Source of the DNA: Microbacterium ureisolvens
GTDB taxonomy: Bacteria; Actinomycetota; Actinomycetes; Actinomycetales; Microbacteriaceae
Length of the DNA: 64,000 bases
Reading direction: 5' to 3'
Assembly (NCBI RefSeq): GCF_019511645.1
Contig: NZ_JAEUAX010000001.1
Span: 186,001-250,000 of the forward strand
Shown: positions 57,195 to 64,000 of the stretch, in pieces
Numbering within the stretch: position 1 is the first letter of the stretch
Layout of the letters: each line of letters starts with the position of its first letter
Made by a program: the position numbers and the translations under genes
The notes under the pieces: model-generated
Seen by the model: the letters and a program-made list of their open reading frames with translations, nothing else
Database searches by the model: none
What the model was told of the DNA's origin: nothing

Positions 57195-57754
57195 CGACAT
57201 CGAACGCGTCCGCGCGGACATCCTTCCCCGAAGCGCGCGGACGGGAGAAGGGCTACGAGAAGCAGCCCGTCGACGAGTTCCTCGCACGGGCACGTGCGTC
57301 GTTCGAGCGCGGCACGGACGCCCTCACCTCGGCTGACATCCGGCAGGTCGCGTTCCCGCTGGTGCGGCACGGCTACGCCATCGCGTCGGTCGATGCGGCT
57401 CTCGGCCGCATCGAGGACGCCTTCGCGGCGCGAGAGCGGTCATCGGCGGTGGCGACGACGGGAGCGAAGGCGTGGGTCGGTCACGCGCGCGAGCTCGCCC
57501 AGGAAGTCCTCGACCGTCTCTCGCGTCCGGCCAAGCGCCGCTTCGACCGCGTGTCAGCGCTGCGCTACGGCTACCGCGTCGCGGAGGTCGACCTCGTGAC
57601 CGACAAGCTCGCGCGCTTCCTCGAGACGGGCGACTCCGTCACCGTGGAGCAGGTGCGCTCGGTCGCGTTCCGCATGCAGCGCGGGGGCTATCGCGAAACC
57701 CAGGTCGACGCCGTCCTGGATGCCGTCGTCGAGGTGATGCTCGCCGTCAAGTGA
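57191..57754 (+). CDS. DivIVA-repeat protein
   Basis: A 187-residue soluble protein built of four copies of a motif F-x(5-7)-GY-x(4)-VD-x(2)-L, around residues 12-40, 52-80, 118-145 and 157-185. This is the short DivIVA-type (DivI1A) repeat of actinobacterial proteins, and its tandem number here is notable. No coiled-coil tail of true DivIVA/Wag31 is present. Overlaps cdsA by 4 bases. Function unknown; possibly a polar or septal adaptor (inference). Confidence 0.8.
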   Translation: MTTSNASARTSFPEARGREKGYEKQPVDEFLARARASFERGTDALTSADIRQVAFPLVRHGYAIASVDAALGRIEDAFAARERSSAVATTGAKAWVGHARELAQEVLDRLSRPAKRRFDRVSALRYGYRVAEVDLVTDKLARFLETGDSVTVEQVRSVAFRMQRGGYRETQVDAVLDAVVEVMLAVK

Positions 57755-57810
57755 GACGCTCGGGTCCGCGGATGCAGGCCCGGGTGCCGGTATGCGAGAA
57801 TCGGGACACT

Positions 57811-58566
57811 GTGACTTCTGGAAACGAGCTGCACCCCACCAGACGAGCCCGACGTCACGAGGTGGCGGCACGGTCCGCGAGACCGGTCACCGTGACGGGA
57901 CCACGTCCTTCTGCGCCCTCGGCTGCCGCGGTCAAGTCCGCTCCGCGCTGGTCGCGTCGACGTGGTGTGGTCGGTGCGTTCGCCGCCTTCGCGGTGCTCG
58001 GCTTCGTCGTCGCCTATATCGGTCCGACGGGACTCGCGCTGGCTCAGGCGAGCGTCGATGAGGAATCGCAGGTCTCCCTCTACGCCAGCTCGCTCGAGGA
58101 CGTGCAGTCCCGCGCCGGCGACGGGGCCGCCGCAGACCCCGAGCCCGCGGCGCTGGACCGGGGCAACTACACGGTGTACGTGAAGCCGAAGCCCACGCCG
58201 ACCGTCCAAGCATCGACCCCCACGTCATCCCGAGGATGGCGTCCCCCGTTCGTGACGCCGGATCCGGGCACCGCACAGGCCATCGCCTACGACATGGTTC
58301 TGGCGCGCGGGTGGGGCGACGATCAATTCGCCTGCCTGGTCGCGCTCTGGCAGAAGGAGTCGGGCTGGCGCGTCAACGCCTACAACGCCAGCAGCGGAGC
58401 GTACGGTATCCCGCAGGCCCTCCCCGGCAGCAAGATGGCCACCGCCGGCGCCGACTGGGAGACGAACCCCGCCACGCAGATCACGTGGGGTCTCGGCTAC
58501 ATCGGCGGTCGCTACGGCACGCCGTGCGGCGCGTGGGACCACTCGCAGCGCACAGGCTGGTACTGA
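57811..58566 (+). CDS. Secreted transglycosylase-like (lysozyme-fold) protein
   Basis: A 251-residue protein. A basic N-terminus and a membrane or signal helix (about 52-73, ending LALA) suggest export; a Pro/Thr linker follows (about 125-150). Residues 155-251 form a compact lysozyme-like domain with the catalytic Glu in WQKESGWRVNAYN and two Cys (FACLV, TPCGAW) for a disulfide, like actinobacterial transglycosylase/Rpf-type domains. GTG at 57811 follows GAGAAT by 9 bases; ATG at 57772 is an alternative. Confidence 0.82.
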   Translation: MTSGNELHPTRRARRHEVAARSARPVTVTGPRPSAPSAAAVKSAPRWSRRRGVVGAFAAFAVLGFVVAYIGPTGLALAQASVDEESQVSLYASSLEDVQSRAGDGAAADPEPAALDRGNYTVYVKPKPTPTVQASTPTSSRGWRPPFVTPDPGTAQAIAYDMVLARGWGDDQFACLVALWQKESGWRVNAYNASSGAYGIPQALPGSKMATAGADWETNPATQITWGLGYIGGRYGTPCGAWDHSQRTGWY

Positions 58567-58569
58567 GCC

Positions 58570-58854
58570 GTGCCTCGGTCGAACCGCCGCCGTCATGACT
58601 CGAGCGGCGACGACTCGTTCGAGCGCCTGCTCGCCGGCTGGAAGCGCACCGAGGTGCGTCGCGGCGTCGAGTGGACGGTGCAGCCGGTCTCGGCTGCCCA
58701 GGCGCAGAAGCCCTACACCTGCCCCGGATGCGGGCGCCAGATCGACGTCGGCGTCGCGCATCTCGTGGCGTGGCGCGCGGACGGGGTACTGGGCGACGCC
58801 GCCGACCTCGCCGCACGCCGGCACTGGCATCAGCACTGCTGGAAGGTGGCCTGA
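58570..58854 (+). CDS. Small Cys/His protein, possible zinc ribbon
   Basis: A 94-residue basic protein. CPGC near residue 52 and a distal H-W-H-Q-H-C near residue 88 could bind one zinc, resembling a treble-clef or HNH-like remnant, but no catalytic residues are evident. GTG start 3 bases after the upstream stop, and ends 1 base before the hydrolase ATG, so it is translated in a tight operon. Often given uninformative names; function unknown. Confidence 0.7.
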   Translation: MPRSNRRRHDSSGDDSFERLLAGWKRTEVRRGVEWTVQPVSAAQAQKPYTCPGCGRQIDVGVAHLVAWRADGVLGDAADLAARRHWHQHCWKVA

Positions 58855-58855
58855 T

Positions 58856-59581
58856 ATGGAGATCCGCGGACCGATCGAGCTGCCCGCACGGCGGGAGGAC
58901 ATCGAGCTCGAGACGCTCGACGGGCTGACGCTCGTCGGTGAGCTCGCCTTGCCCGAGACTCGTGACCCGGTCGCGACGCTCGTGACGCTGCATCCGCTGC
59001 CCACGGCCGGCGGGTTCATGGACTCGCACATCCTCCGCAAGGCAGCAGGCCGCCTGCCCGCACTCGCCGATCTCGCGGTGTTGCGGTTCAACACCCGCGG
59101 GACGACGTCGCCACGAGGGACCAGTGAGGGCACGTTCGACGGCGGCCGCGCCGAGGCGTTCGACGTCGCTGCGGCGATGGACTTCGTGCATGAGCGCGGC
59201 CTCCCGCGCCCGTGGTTCGTCGGCTGGTCGTTCGGGACGGAGCTGGCCCTCAAGTACGGTCGTGACCATGGCGTCGAGGGCGCGGTGCTCCTGTCGCCGC
59301 CGCTGCATCGTGCGACCGATGAAGAGGTCGCGGCGTGGGCGGGCGACGAGCGCCGGCTGATCGTGCTTGTTCCGGAATTCGACGACTATCTTCGACCGGA
59401 TGCTGCGATCCAGCGCTTCGCGAGCGTCCCCGAGGCCGTTCTGATTCCTGTCGAGGGCGGCAAGCACCTGTGGGTGGGGGAGAACCAGACCCGGCGCGTG
59501 CTGACCGAGATCGTTGCGGCCGTCAACCCGGATGCGCTTCCGCTGCCGCTCGAGTGGCACCCGCGGGCGGCCGACGCCTGA
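58856..59581 (+). CDS. Alpha/beta hydrolase
   Basis: A 241-residue hydrolase fold: oxyanion region TLHPLPTAGG, nucleophile elbow GWSFGTE (Ser near residue 124), Asp in VPEFDDYL and His in GGKHLWVGE. The pattern fits the small dienelactone hydrolase/serine peptidase-like group. Substrate unknown. Convergent with the AI-2E permease gene, 3 bases between stops. Confidence 0.85.
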   Translation: MEIRGPIELPARREDIELETLDGLTLVGELALPETRDPVATLVTLHPLPTAGGFMDSHILRKAAGRLPALADLAVLRFNTRGTTSPRGTSEGTFDGGRAEAFDVAAAMDFVHERGLPRPWFVGWSFGTELALKYGRDHGVEGAVLLSPPLHRATDEEVAAWAGDERRLIVLVPEFDDYLRPDAAIQRFASVPEAVLIPVEGGKHLWVGENQTRRVLTEIVAAVNPDALPLPLEWHPRAADA

Positions 59582-59584
59582 GCG

Positions 59585-60652
59585 TCACCGCTCGTTCTGG
59601 CGCGGGATCACCACCTGGCGGTAGATGATCAGGATGCTGGCCGCCACCGGGATCGCGACCAGCGCGCCGAGCAGGCCCAGCAGGGAGCCGCCCGCAAGGG
59701 CCGCGATCACGACCACCGCGCCGGGGACCGCCACCGCGCGCCCCATGATGCGCGGCGAGATCACATAGGCCTCGATCTGCATGTAGATGAGGTAGTAGAT
59801 CGCGGCGATCAGCGCGGTCGTCGGGGAACCCACCACCAGGCACGTGAAGACGATGATGATCGAGCCGGTGAGCGTGCCGACGAGGGGGATGAGCGAGAAG
59901 AAGAACGCGATCACCGCGAGCACTGCGGGGAAAGGCGCCTTGATGATCGTGAGGAAGATCGCGCTGAGCACGCCGTTGATGAGGCCGAGCGTGACCTGGC
60001 CGATGACGTAGTAGCCGACCGAGTCGGTGATCTGCTCCCCGAGATCCATGAATCGGGCGCGCTTGGAAGCCGGGACCAGCTGGTAGACGGCGCGCTTCAG
60101 GTTCGGTGTCGACGCCGTGAAGTAGATCGTTAGGATCAGCACGATGAACGCGCCGGCGAACCCCGCGATCAGCGCGCCGATGATCGCGATGATGCTGCCG
60201 CCGACCTCGGAACCGATTGCGCCCACGTCGAGCGATGCGTACCAGTCCTCGATGTAACCCCACACCTCGTCGACGTTGAGCGCGGGGAAGACCGCGTGCA
60301 GCCAGTCCTGGATCGCGCCCACCGGGTCGTCGAACTCACCCTTCTCGGCCAGGTCCTGGATCGTGGTGACGAGCTGGCCGATCTGCTGCACGATGATCGG
60401 GACGACCATCAGGATGATGCCTGCGAAGACCGCGAGCACCCCGAGGATCGTGATCAGCACCGCCGCCCAGCGAGGGAGCTTGCGGCGTTCGAGCCACGCG
60501 ACGATCGGGTCGAGGCCGAGGGACAGGAAGAGGGCGGTGCCGACGTAGAGCAGGATCGTCTGGAGGTTCTGGATGCTTCCGATGAGCAGCAGCCCGAGGC
60601 CGACACCCAGCGTCGCGAGCAGCGCTGTGCGGAACGGGTTGTGCAGCTTCAT
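59585..60652 (-). CDS. AI-2E family transporter (permease)
   Basis: A 355-residue membrane protein with about 7-8 helices and a soluble insertion (about 95-150) after the third, typical of the AI-2 exporter (TqsA/YdiK) superfamily. ATLGVGLGLLLI, VPIIVQQIGQL, GLINGVLSAIFLTI and SLIPLVGTLTGSI are recognisable. Members export varied substrates, some sodium ions; the substrate cannot be read here. ATG at 60652 follows GAGGGGGAA. Confidence 0.88.
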   Translation of the reverse strand: MKLHNPFRTALLATLGVGLGLLLIGSIQNLQTILLYVGTALFLSLGLDPIVAWLERRKLPRWAAVLITILGVLAVFAGIILMVVPIIVQQIGQLVTTIQDLAEKGEFDDPVGAIQDWLHAVFPALNVDEVWGYIEDWYASLDVGAIGSEVGGSIIAIIGALIAGFAGAFIVLILTIYFTASTPNLKRAVYQLVPASKRARFMDLGEQITDSVGYYVIGQVTLGLINGVLSAIFLTIIKAPFPAVLAVIAFFFSLIPLVGTLTGSIIIVFTCLVVGSPTTALIAAIYYLIYMQIEAYVISPRIMGRAVAVPGAVVVIAALAGGSLLGLLGALVAIPVAASILIIYRQVVIPRQNER

Positions 60653-60766
60653 CGAGTTCCCCCTCAGATCGGCGTCGCGCCGATGCATCTGTCCGCCCAG
60701 GATACGCATCAGTGACCTCCAGGCCCGGCAATGCCGCCTCCCACGCGCCTCACAGGTCGTGTTCGC

Positions 60767-60772
60767 TAGTCT
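60767..60772 (+). promoter_or_regulatory. -10 box upstream of 60829
   Basis: TAGTCT, 56 bases before the GTG at 60829, in the 176-base gap between divergent genes. Confidence 0.3.
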
Positions 60773-60828
60773 GAACTGTCGAATCGAAGGGTTGCGCCGG
60801 TTCCGCGCGCCCGGGAAAGGTGTTCTTC

Positions 60829-62694
60829 GTGCGTTTCGTGTGGGCCGTGGCGGCGTTCGTGCTCGCCACCGTGATGATCGGTGCGGGCATCGCCCAGCGG
60901 ACGATCTTCCAGGGACCCAAGACCGAGACCACGGCGATCTCGGTCGACGAGGAGACTCCGTACCTTCTCATCGACGGCGCCGTGCTCAACCAGATGCCGG
61001 GCACGCAGACGCTGCGCGCCCAGACCGAAGGCGACGTCTTCGCCGCGTACGGCCGCACGGCTGACGTGGAGGCATGGCTATCCGACTCCACGTACACCCA
61101 TGTCACGCTCGACGACGAGGGCGCACTCGAGACGGCCGTCGTGGAGCCCGAGGTCGACGCGACCGCGGATCCCGCCGCGGAGGCACCGGCCGAGGATGCA
61201 GCGGCAGGCGACGCCGCCGCCGACGATGCGACGAGCGAGGCCGATGCCGCCGAGACCGCCGGTCGCAGCCCGGTCGGATCCGACCTGTGGCTCGACGAGT
61301 ACCAGCAGACCGACCTCCTTATCGCGCCGCTTCAGCTTCCCGAGGGGATGAGCGTGCTCGTCGCCGCAGACGGCACCGCGCCCGCTCCGAGCACGGTGAC
61401 GGTCTCGTGGCCGCTGCAGACGACGACGCCCTGGGCAGGGCCGCTCATCGTCGCCGGCGGCATCCTGATGGCGGTCGGCGTGTTCCTGTACATCCTCGGC
61501 ATCCGCCACGCCCGTCGCAAGCGCGGTCCGCGCCGCAAGGGCCTGCCGTTGCCGGTCACCGAGCCCATCGACATCGCGATCGACCACGACGACAAGGGCG
61601 TGATCAGCAGTTCGAAGCCGACGCGCCGCGCTGTCTCGACCGGCGGGCGACGGGCGTTCGCCGTGCTGCCGGTCGTGGCCGTCTCGGCGCTGCTGTTCTC
61701 GGGCTGCTCGGCCGACGCGTGGCCGCAGCTCGGCCCCTCGCCGACCCCTTCTCCCACGGCGACCGTGATCGCTCCGGACGGCCAGCAGGCCCCCGCCGTG
61801 ACGAAGGCGCAGGCGGAACGGATCCTCACCCGAATCGCCACGACTGTCGCCGACGCCGACGCGGCGATGGACGGCGACCTCGCCGACACCCGTCTCGAAG
61901 GTGCCGCGCTCGCAGCGCGGGACACGAACTACAAGCTCCGTGGAGCGGTCGCCGACTACCCCGCGCCGGCGCCGATCCTGGCCAAGCCGCTCGAGATCAT
62001 CCTGCCGCAGGCCTATGACGGGTGGCCGCGCTCGGTCATCGCCGTCGCCGACGACGACGAGTCGAAGACATCGAGCATCATGGTTCTGACCCAGCAGGAC
62101 CAGTGGTCCGACTACAAGCTGTCGTATGTCGGGAGCCTCGAGGCCTCCACCACGCTTCCCGACCTCGCTCCCGCGTACATCGGCGCGCCCCAGGTCGAGC
62201 CGGACTCCCCGTTCCTCCTGCTTCCGCCGAACGAGGTCGCCGCCGCGTACGCGGACGTCATCAACAAGGGCGAGGAGAGCGAGTACTACGACCTGTTCGA
62301 GGCCGACGGAGACCAGCTCCGCGCCAGCATCGCGGCAGACCGCCAGCGACGACTCGAGGAGTTCAACAAGACGGCGTCGTCGACCGGCAGCCTCGAATTC
62401 AGCTCGGCGGCAGGCGCCCAGGCGCCGTTCGCCCTGCAGACGGTGGAGAGCGGCGCGATCGTCGCGGTCAACATCAACGAGATCGACACCGTCAAGCCCA
62501 CCAACGCGGACGCCGTGATCAAGGTCGACGGCAATCAGACGGTGAAGACGCTGGCCGGTGTCGACCAGTCGCAGACCGGCTTCGCGACCACGTTCAGCGA
62601 CCAGGTGTTCTTCTACGTGCCGGGTCCCGGATCGAACGAGAAGATACGCCTGCTCGGTTACTCGTCCGACATCCTCGATGCGAAGATTCTGTAG
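60829..62694 (+). CDS. Membrane-anchored protein with internal lipobox, unknown function
   Basis: A 621-residue protein. Helix 1 at 3-22; an outer domain to about 200, including an Ala/Asp/Glu-rich linker (about 110-145); helix 2 at about 204-226 followed by a strongly basic run; then at 270-290 a hydrophobic stretch ending LLFSGC that looks like a lipoprotein signal, and a 325-residue C-terminal domain with a Thr/Pro linker. It reads like a membrane protein joined to a lipoprotein. GTG at 60829 follows AAAGG; GTG at 60820 is possible. Its TAG stop overlaps the thioredoxin start by one base. Family not recognised with certainty. Confidence 0.7.
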   Translation: MRFVWAVAAFVLATVMIGAGIAQRTIFQGPKTETTAISVDEETPYLLIDGAVLNQMPGTQTLRAQTEGDVFAAYGRTADVEAWLSDSTYTHVTLDDEGALETAVVEPEVDATADPAAEAPAEDAAAGDAAADDATSEADAAETAGRSPVGSDLWLDEYQQTDLLIAPLQLPEGMSVLVAADGTAPAPSTVTVSWPLQTTTPWAGPLIVAGGILMAVGVFLYILGIRHARRKRGPRRKGLPLPVTEPIDIAIDHDDKGVISSSKPTRRAVSTGGRRAFAVLPVVAVSALLFSGCSADAWPQLGPSPTPSPTATVIAPDGQQAPAVTKAQAERILTRIATTVADADAAMDGDLADTRLEGAALAARDTNYKLRGAVADYPAPAPILAKPLEIILPQAYDGWPRSVIAVADDDESKTSSIMVLTQQDQWSDYKLSYVGSLEASTTLPDLAPAYIGAPQVEPDSPFLLLPPNEVAAAYADVINKGEESEYYDLFEADGDQLRASIAADRQRRLEEFNKTASSTGSLEFSSAAGAQAPFALQTVESGAIVAVNINEIDTVKPTNADAVIKVDGNQTVKTLAGVDQSQTGFATTFSDQVFFYVPGPGSNEKIRLLGYSSDILDAKIL

Positions 62695-63632
62695 TGACCG
62701 ATCCCACTCTGGGCGCCTCGCTTCGCGGTGCCGTCGACCTGTCCTCCCTCCGCAACCGCCCTGCGCCCGTCGCGCCGGGTGAGGAGGCGCCCGCCGGAGC
62801 CGGCGTGGCCGTCCCGTCGCTCGTCCTGGATGTCACCGACGAGACGTTCCCGCAGGTGCTCGAGCTCTCTCGCACCGTTCCCGTGGTCGTCGACCTCTGG
62901 GCCGAGTGGTGCGGGCCCTGCAAACAGCTGAGCCCGATCCTCGAGAAGGTCGTGCTCGAGCTCGGCGGCCGCGTCGTGCTGGCCAAGGTCGATGTCGATG
63001 CGAACCCGCAGCTGTCGCAGGCATTCCGCGCGCAGTCCATCCCGATGGTCGTCGCCCTCGTCGCGGGCCAGCCGGTGCCGATGTTCACCGGCGCCGTGCC
63101 CGAGCAGCAGGTGCGCGAGGTGTTCGCCCAGCTGCTGCAGCTCGCGGCCCAGAACGGCGTCACCGGCTCCGCCGCGGTCGACGGGGACGCTCCGCAGGAG
63201 GCCCCCGCCGAGCCGCCCCTGCCTCCGCTTCACGCTGAGGCGTTCGCGGCGATCGAGGAGGGCGACTACGCCCGCGCTATCGCTGCGTACGAGAAGGCCC
63301 TTCTCGAGAACCCTCGCGATGCCGAGGCGCGCGCCGGTCTCGGCCAGGTGCGCCTGCTCGACCGGGTGCAGGGCCTTGATCTGCAGGCCGCTCGTGCGGC
63401 CGCGGCATCCTCCCCTCAGGATGTGGCAGCGCAGTTCGCGGTGGCCGATCTCGACCTCGCCGGCGGGCACGTCGACGATGCCTTCGCGCGCCTGCTGGAC
63501 CTGTTCGCCCAGCTTCCCGCGGACGAGCGCACCCCGGTGCGCGAGCGGCTGCTCGAGCTGTTCGCGCTCGTGGGCGATGCCGACCCCCGCGTGATAGCGG
63601 CCCGGGGCCGCCTCGCCTCGCTGCTCTTCTGA
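62694..63632 (+). CDS. Thioredoxin-TPR (YbbN/CnoX-like) protein
   Basis: A 312-residue protein. Residues 45-150 are a thioredoxin fold with active site WCGPC near residue 70; residues 180-312 are tetratricopeptide-like helices (AFAAIEEGDYARAIAAYEKALLE-type unit). YbbN/CnoX holdases protect clients from oxidation (family knowledge). GTG overlaps the preceding stop as TAGTG, so the two genes are coupled. Confidence 0.88.
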   Translation: MTDPTLGASLRGAVDLSSLRNRPAPVAPGEEAPAGAGVAVPSLVLDVTDETFPQVLELSRTVPVVVDLWAEWCGPCKQLSPILEKVVLELGGRVVLAKVDVDANPQLSQAFRAQSIPMVVALVAGQPVPMFTGAVPEQQVREVFAQLLQLAAQNGVTGSAAVDGDAPQEAPAEPPLPPLHAEAFAAIEEGDYARAIAAYEKALLENPRDAEARAGLGQVRLLDRVQGLDLQAARAAAASSPQDVAAQFAVADLDLAGGHVDDAFARLLDLFAQLPADERTPVRERLLELFALVGDADPRVIAARGRLASLLF

Positions 63633-63666
63633 GCAACCCCTACGCCGGCGCCACGACCGTCTTCCG

Positions 63667-63705
63667 AACGAGGGCCCCGGGGACCTGTAACCCGGAGCCC
63701 TCGTT
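63667..63705. terminator. Bidirectional terminator between thioredoxin gene and glgB
   Basis: AACGAGGGCCCCGGG and CCCGGAGCCCTCGTT pair with one mismatch (15 positions), loop of 9 bases. It lies between convergent stop codons. Confidence 0.7.
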
Positions 63706-63721
63706 GCGCGTGTGACGGCTC

Positions 63722-64000
63722 TCAGCCCTGTGTCGGTGAGGGGATGTGCGCGCCCGTCCGGTGGCGCAGCCACAGCACGCCCAGCGGCGGCAGCACAAGA
63801 GACGCGCGCCCGCCGGCGCCCGCGTGGACCACGCCGAGGTTGCCTACGCCCGACCCGCCGTAGACCTGCGCGTCGGTGTTGAGGATCTCGTCCCACACGC
63901 CGGTCTCGGGCAGATCCAGCTCGAAAGACGAGATCGGGTTGCCGGAGAAGTTCGCGGCGACGACGATCGTGTTGCCGTGCCAGTCGCGTCGCGCGAACGA
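63722..64000 (-). CDS. glgB: 1,4-alpha-glucan branching enzyme, C-terminal fragment
   Basis: Only the last 92 codons are in the window. WDEILNTDAQVYGGSGVGNLG and LVLPPLGVLWLRHR are the conserved C-terminal beta-domain of GlgB, which adds alpha-1,6 branches to glycogen. The gene continues beyond the right edge. It links to the glgX-treYZ genes at 37.7-44 kb in function. Confidence 0.93.
   Translation of the reverse strand, partial: SFARRDWHGNTIVVAANFSGNPISSFELDLPETGVWDEILNTDAQVYGGSGVGNLGVVHAGAGGRASLVLPPLGVLWLRHRTGAHIPSPTQG

Overview
The window reads as a contiguous piece of a high-GC actinobacterial chromosome, most likely a Microbacterium or close Microbacteriaceae relative. This rests on roughly 70 percent GC, frequent GTG and TTG starts, -10 boxes of the TAnnnT type placed a few bases before start codons, actinobacterial families (DUF3515, DUF2469, DUF2004, EF-G2, DivIVA-repeat protein) and the gene order ddl-DUF3515-thiL-rsmD-recG-coaD-DUF177-rpmF-rnc-mutM-smc-ftsY. 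It is mostly core chromosome. I see no insertion sequence, prophage, CRISPR array, rRNA or tRNA.

Layout. 1-8.2 kb: end of ddl, a DUF3515 lipoprotein, thiL, rsmD, a Ser/Thr-Pro-rich lipoprotein, recG, coaD, DUF177, rpmF, rnc, mutM. 8.2-11.1 kb: a minus-strand accessory unit of two tandem GNAT acetyltransferases behind two very small genes; its promoter carries a perfect palindrome between -35 and -10. 11.2-22.9 kb: smc, ftsY, DUF2004, lipA/lipB (minus), a TetR regulator fused to a VOC domain, an EF-G paralogue, ffh. 22.9-25.7 kb: a YbdK-type carboxylate-amine ligase, then rpsP-khpA-rimM.

25.8-43.9 kb: genes that separate rimM from trmD and trmD from rplS, members of an operon that is contiguous in many bacteria. 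These are a one-chain nitrate reductase fused to a diflavin reductase, narK, and the overlapping minus-strand operon nirB-nirD-cobA-hemD/regulator, followed by glgX-treY-treZ. Together they give nitrate uptake, reduction to nitrite and then ammonium, the siroheme methylation step and a likely dedicated regulator. narK and nirB share one promoter architecture. The glgX-treYZ operon would turn glycogen into trehalose, and glgB enters at the right edge.

44-64 kb: map, a small membrane protein, rplS with its own promoter and leader, lepB-rnhB, DUF2469, yraN-yifB-dprA-xerC, a LytM-like protein lacking its catalytic histidine, rpsB-tsf, pyrH-frr-cdsA, a four-repeat DivIVA-like protein, a secreted transglycosylase-like protein, a small Cys/His protein, an alpha/beta hydrolase, an AI-2E-family permease, a membrane protein with an internal lipobox, a thioredoxin-TPR protein and the C-terminus of glgB.

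Most interesting signals: the duplicated nitrate promoter (GGTAACCG-N16-GAAACACC-N7-TAGCGT upstream of both narK and nirB), the operator-in-spacer promoter with two mini-genes ahead of the GNAT pair, the TetR-VOC fusion, the leaders of rpsB, rpsP and rplS, and an over-used GGATGC/GCATCC hexamer that also forms terminator stems. All calls come from reading the sequence; no search or folding program was run.
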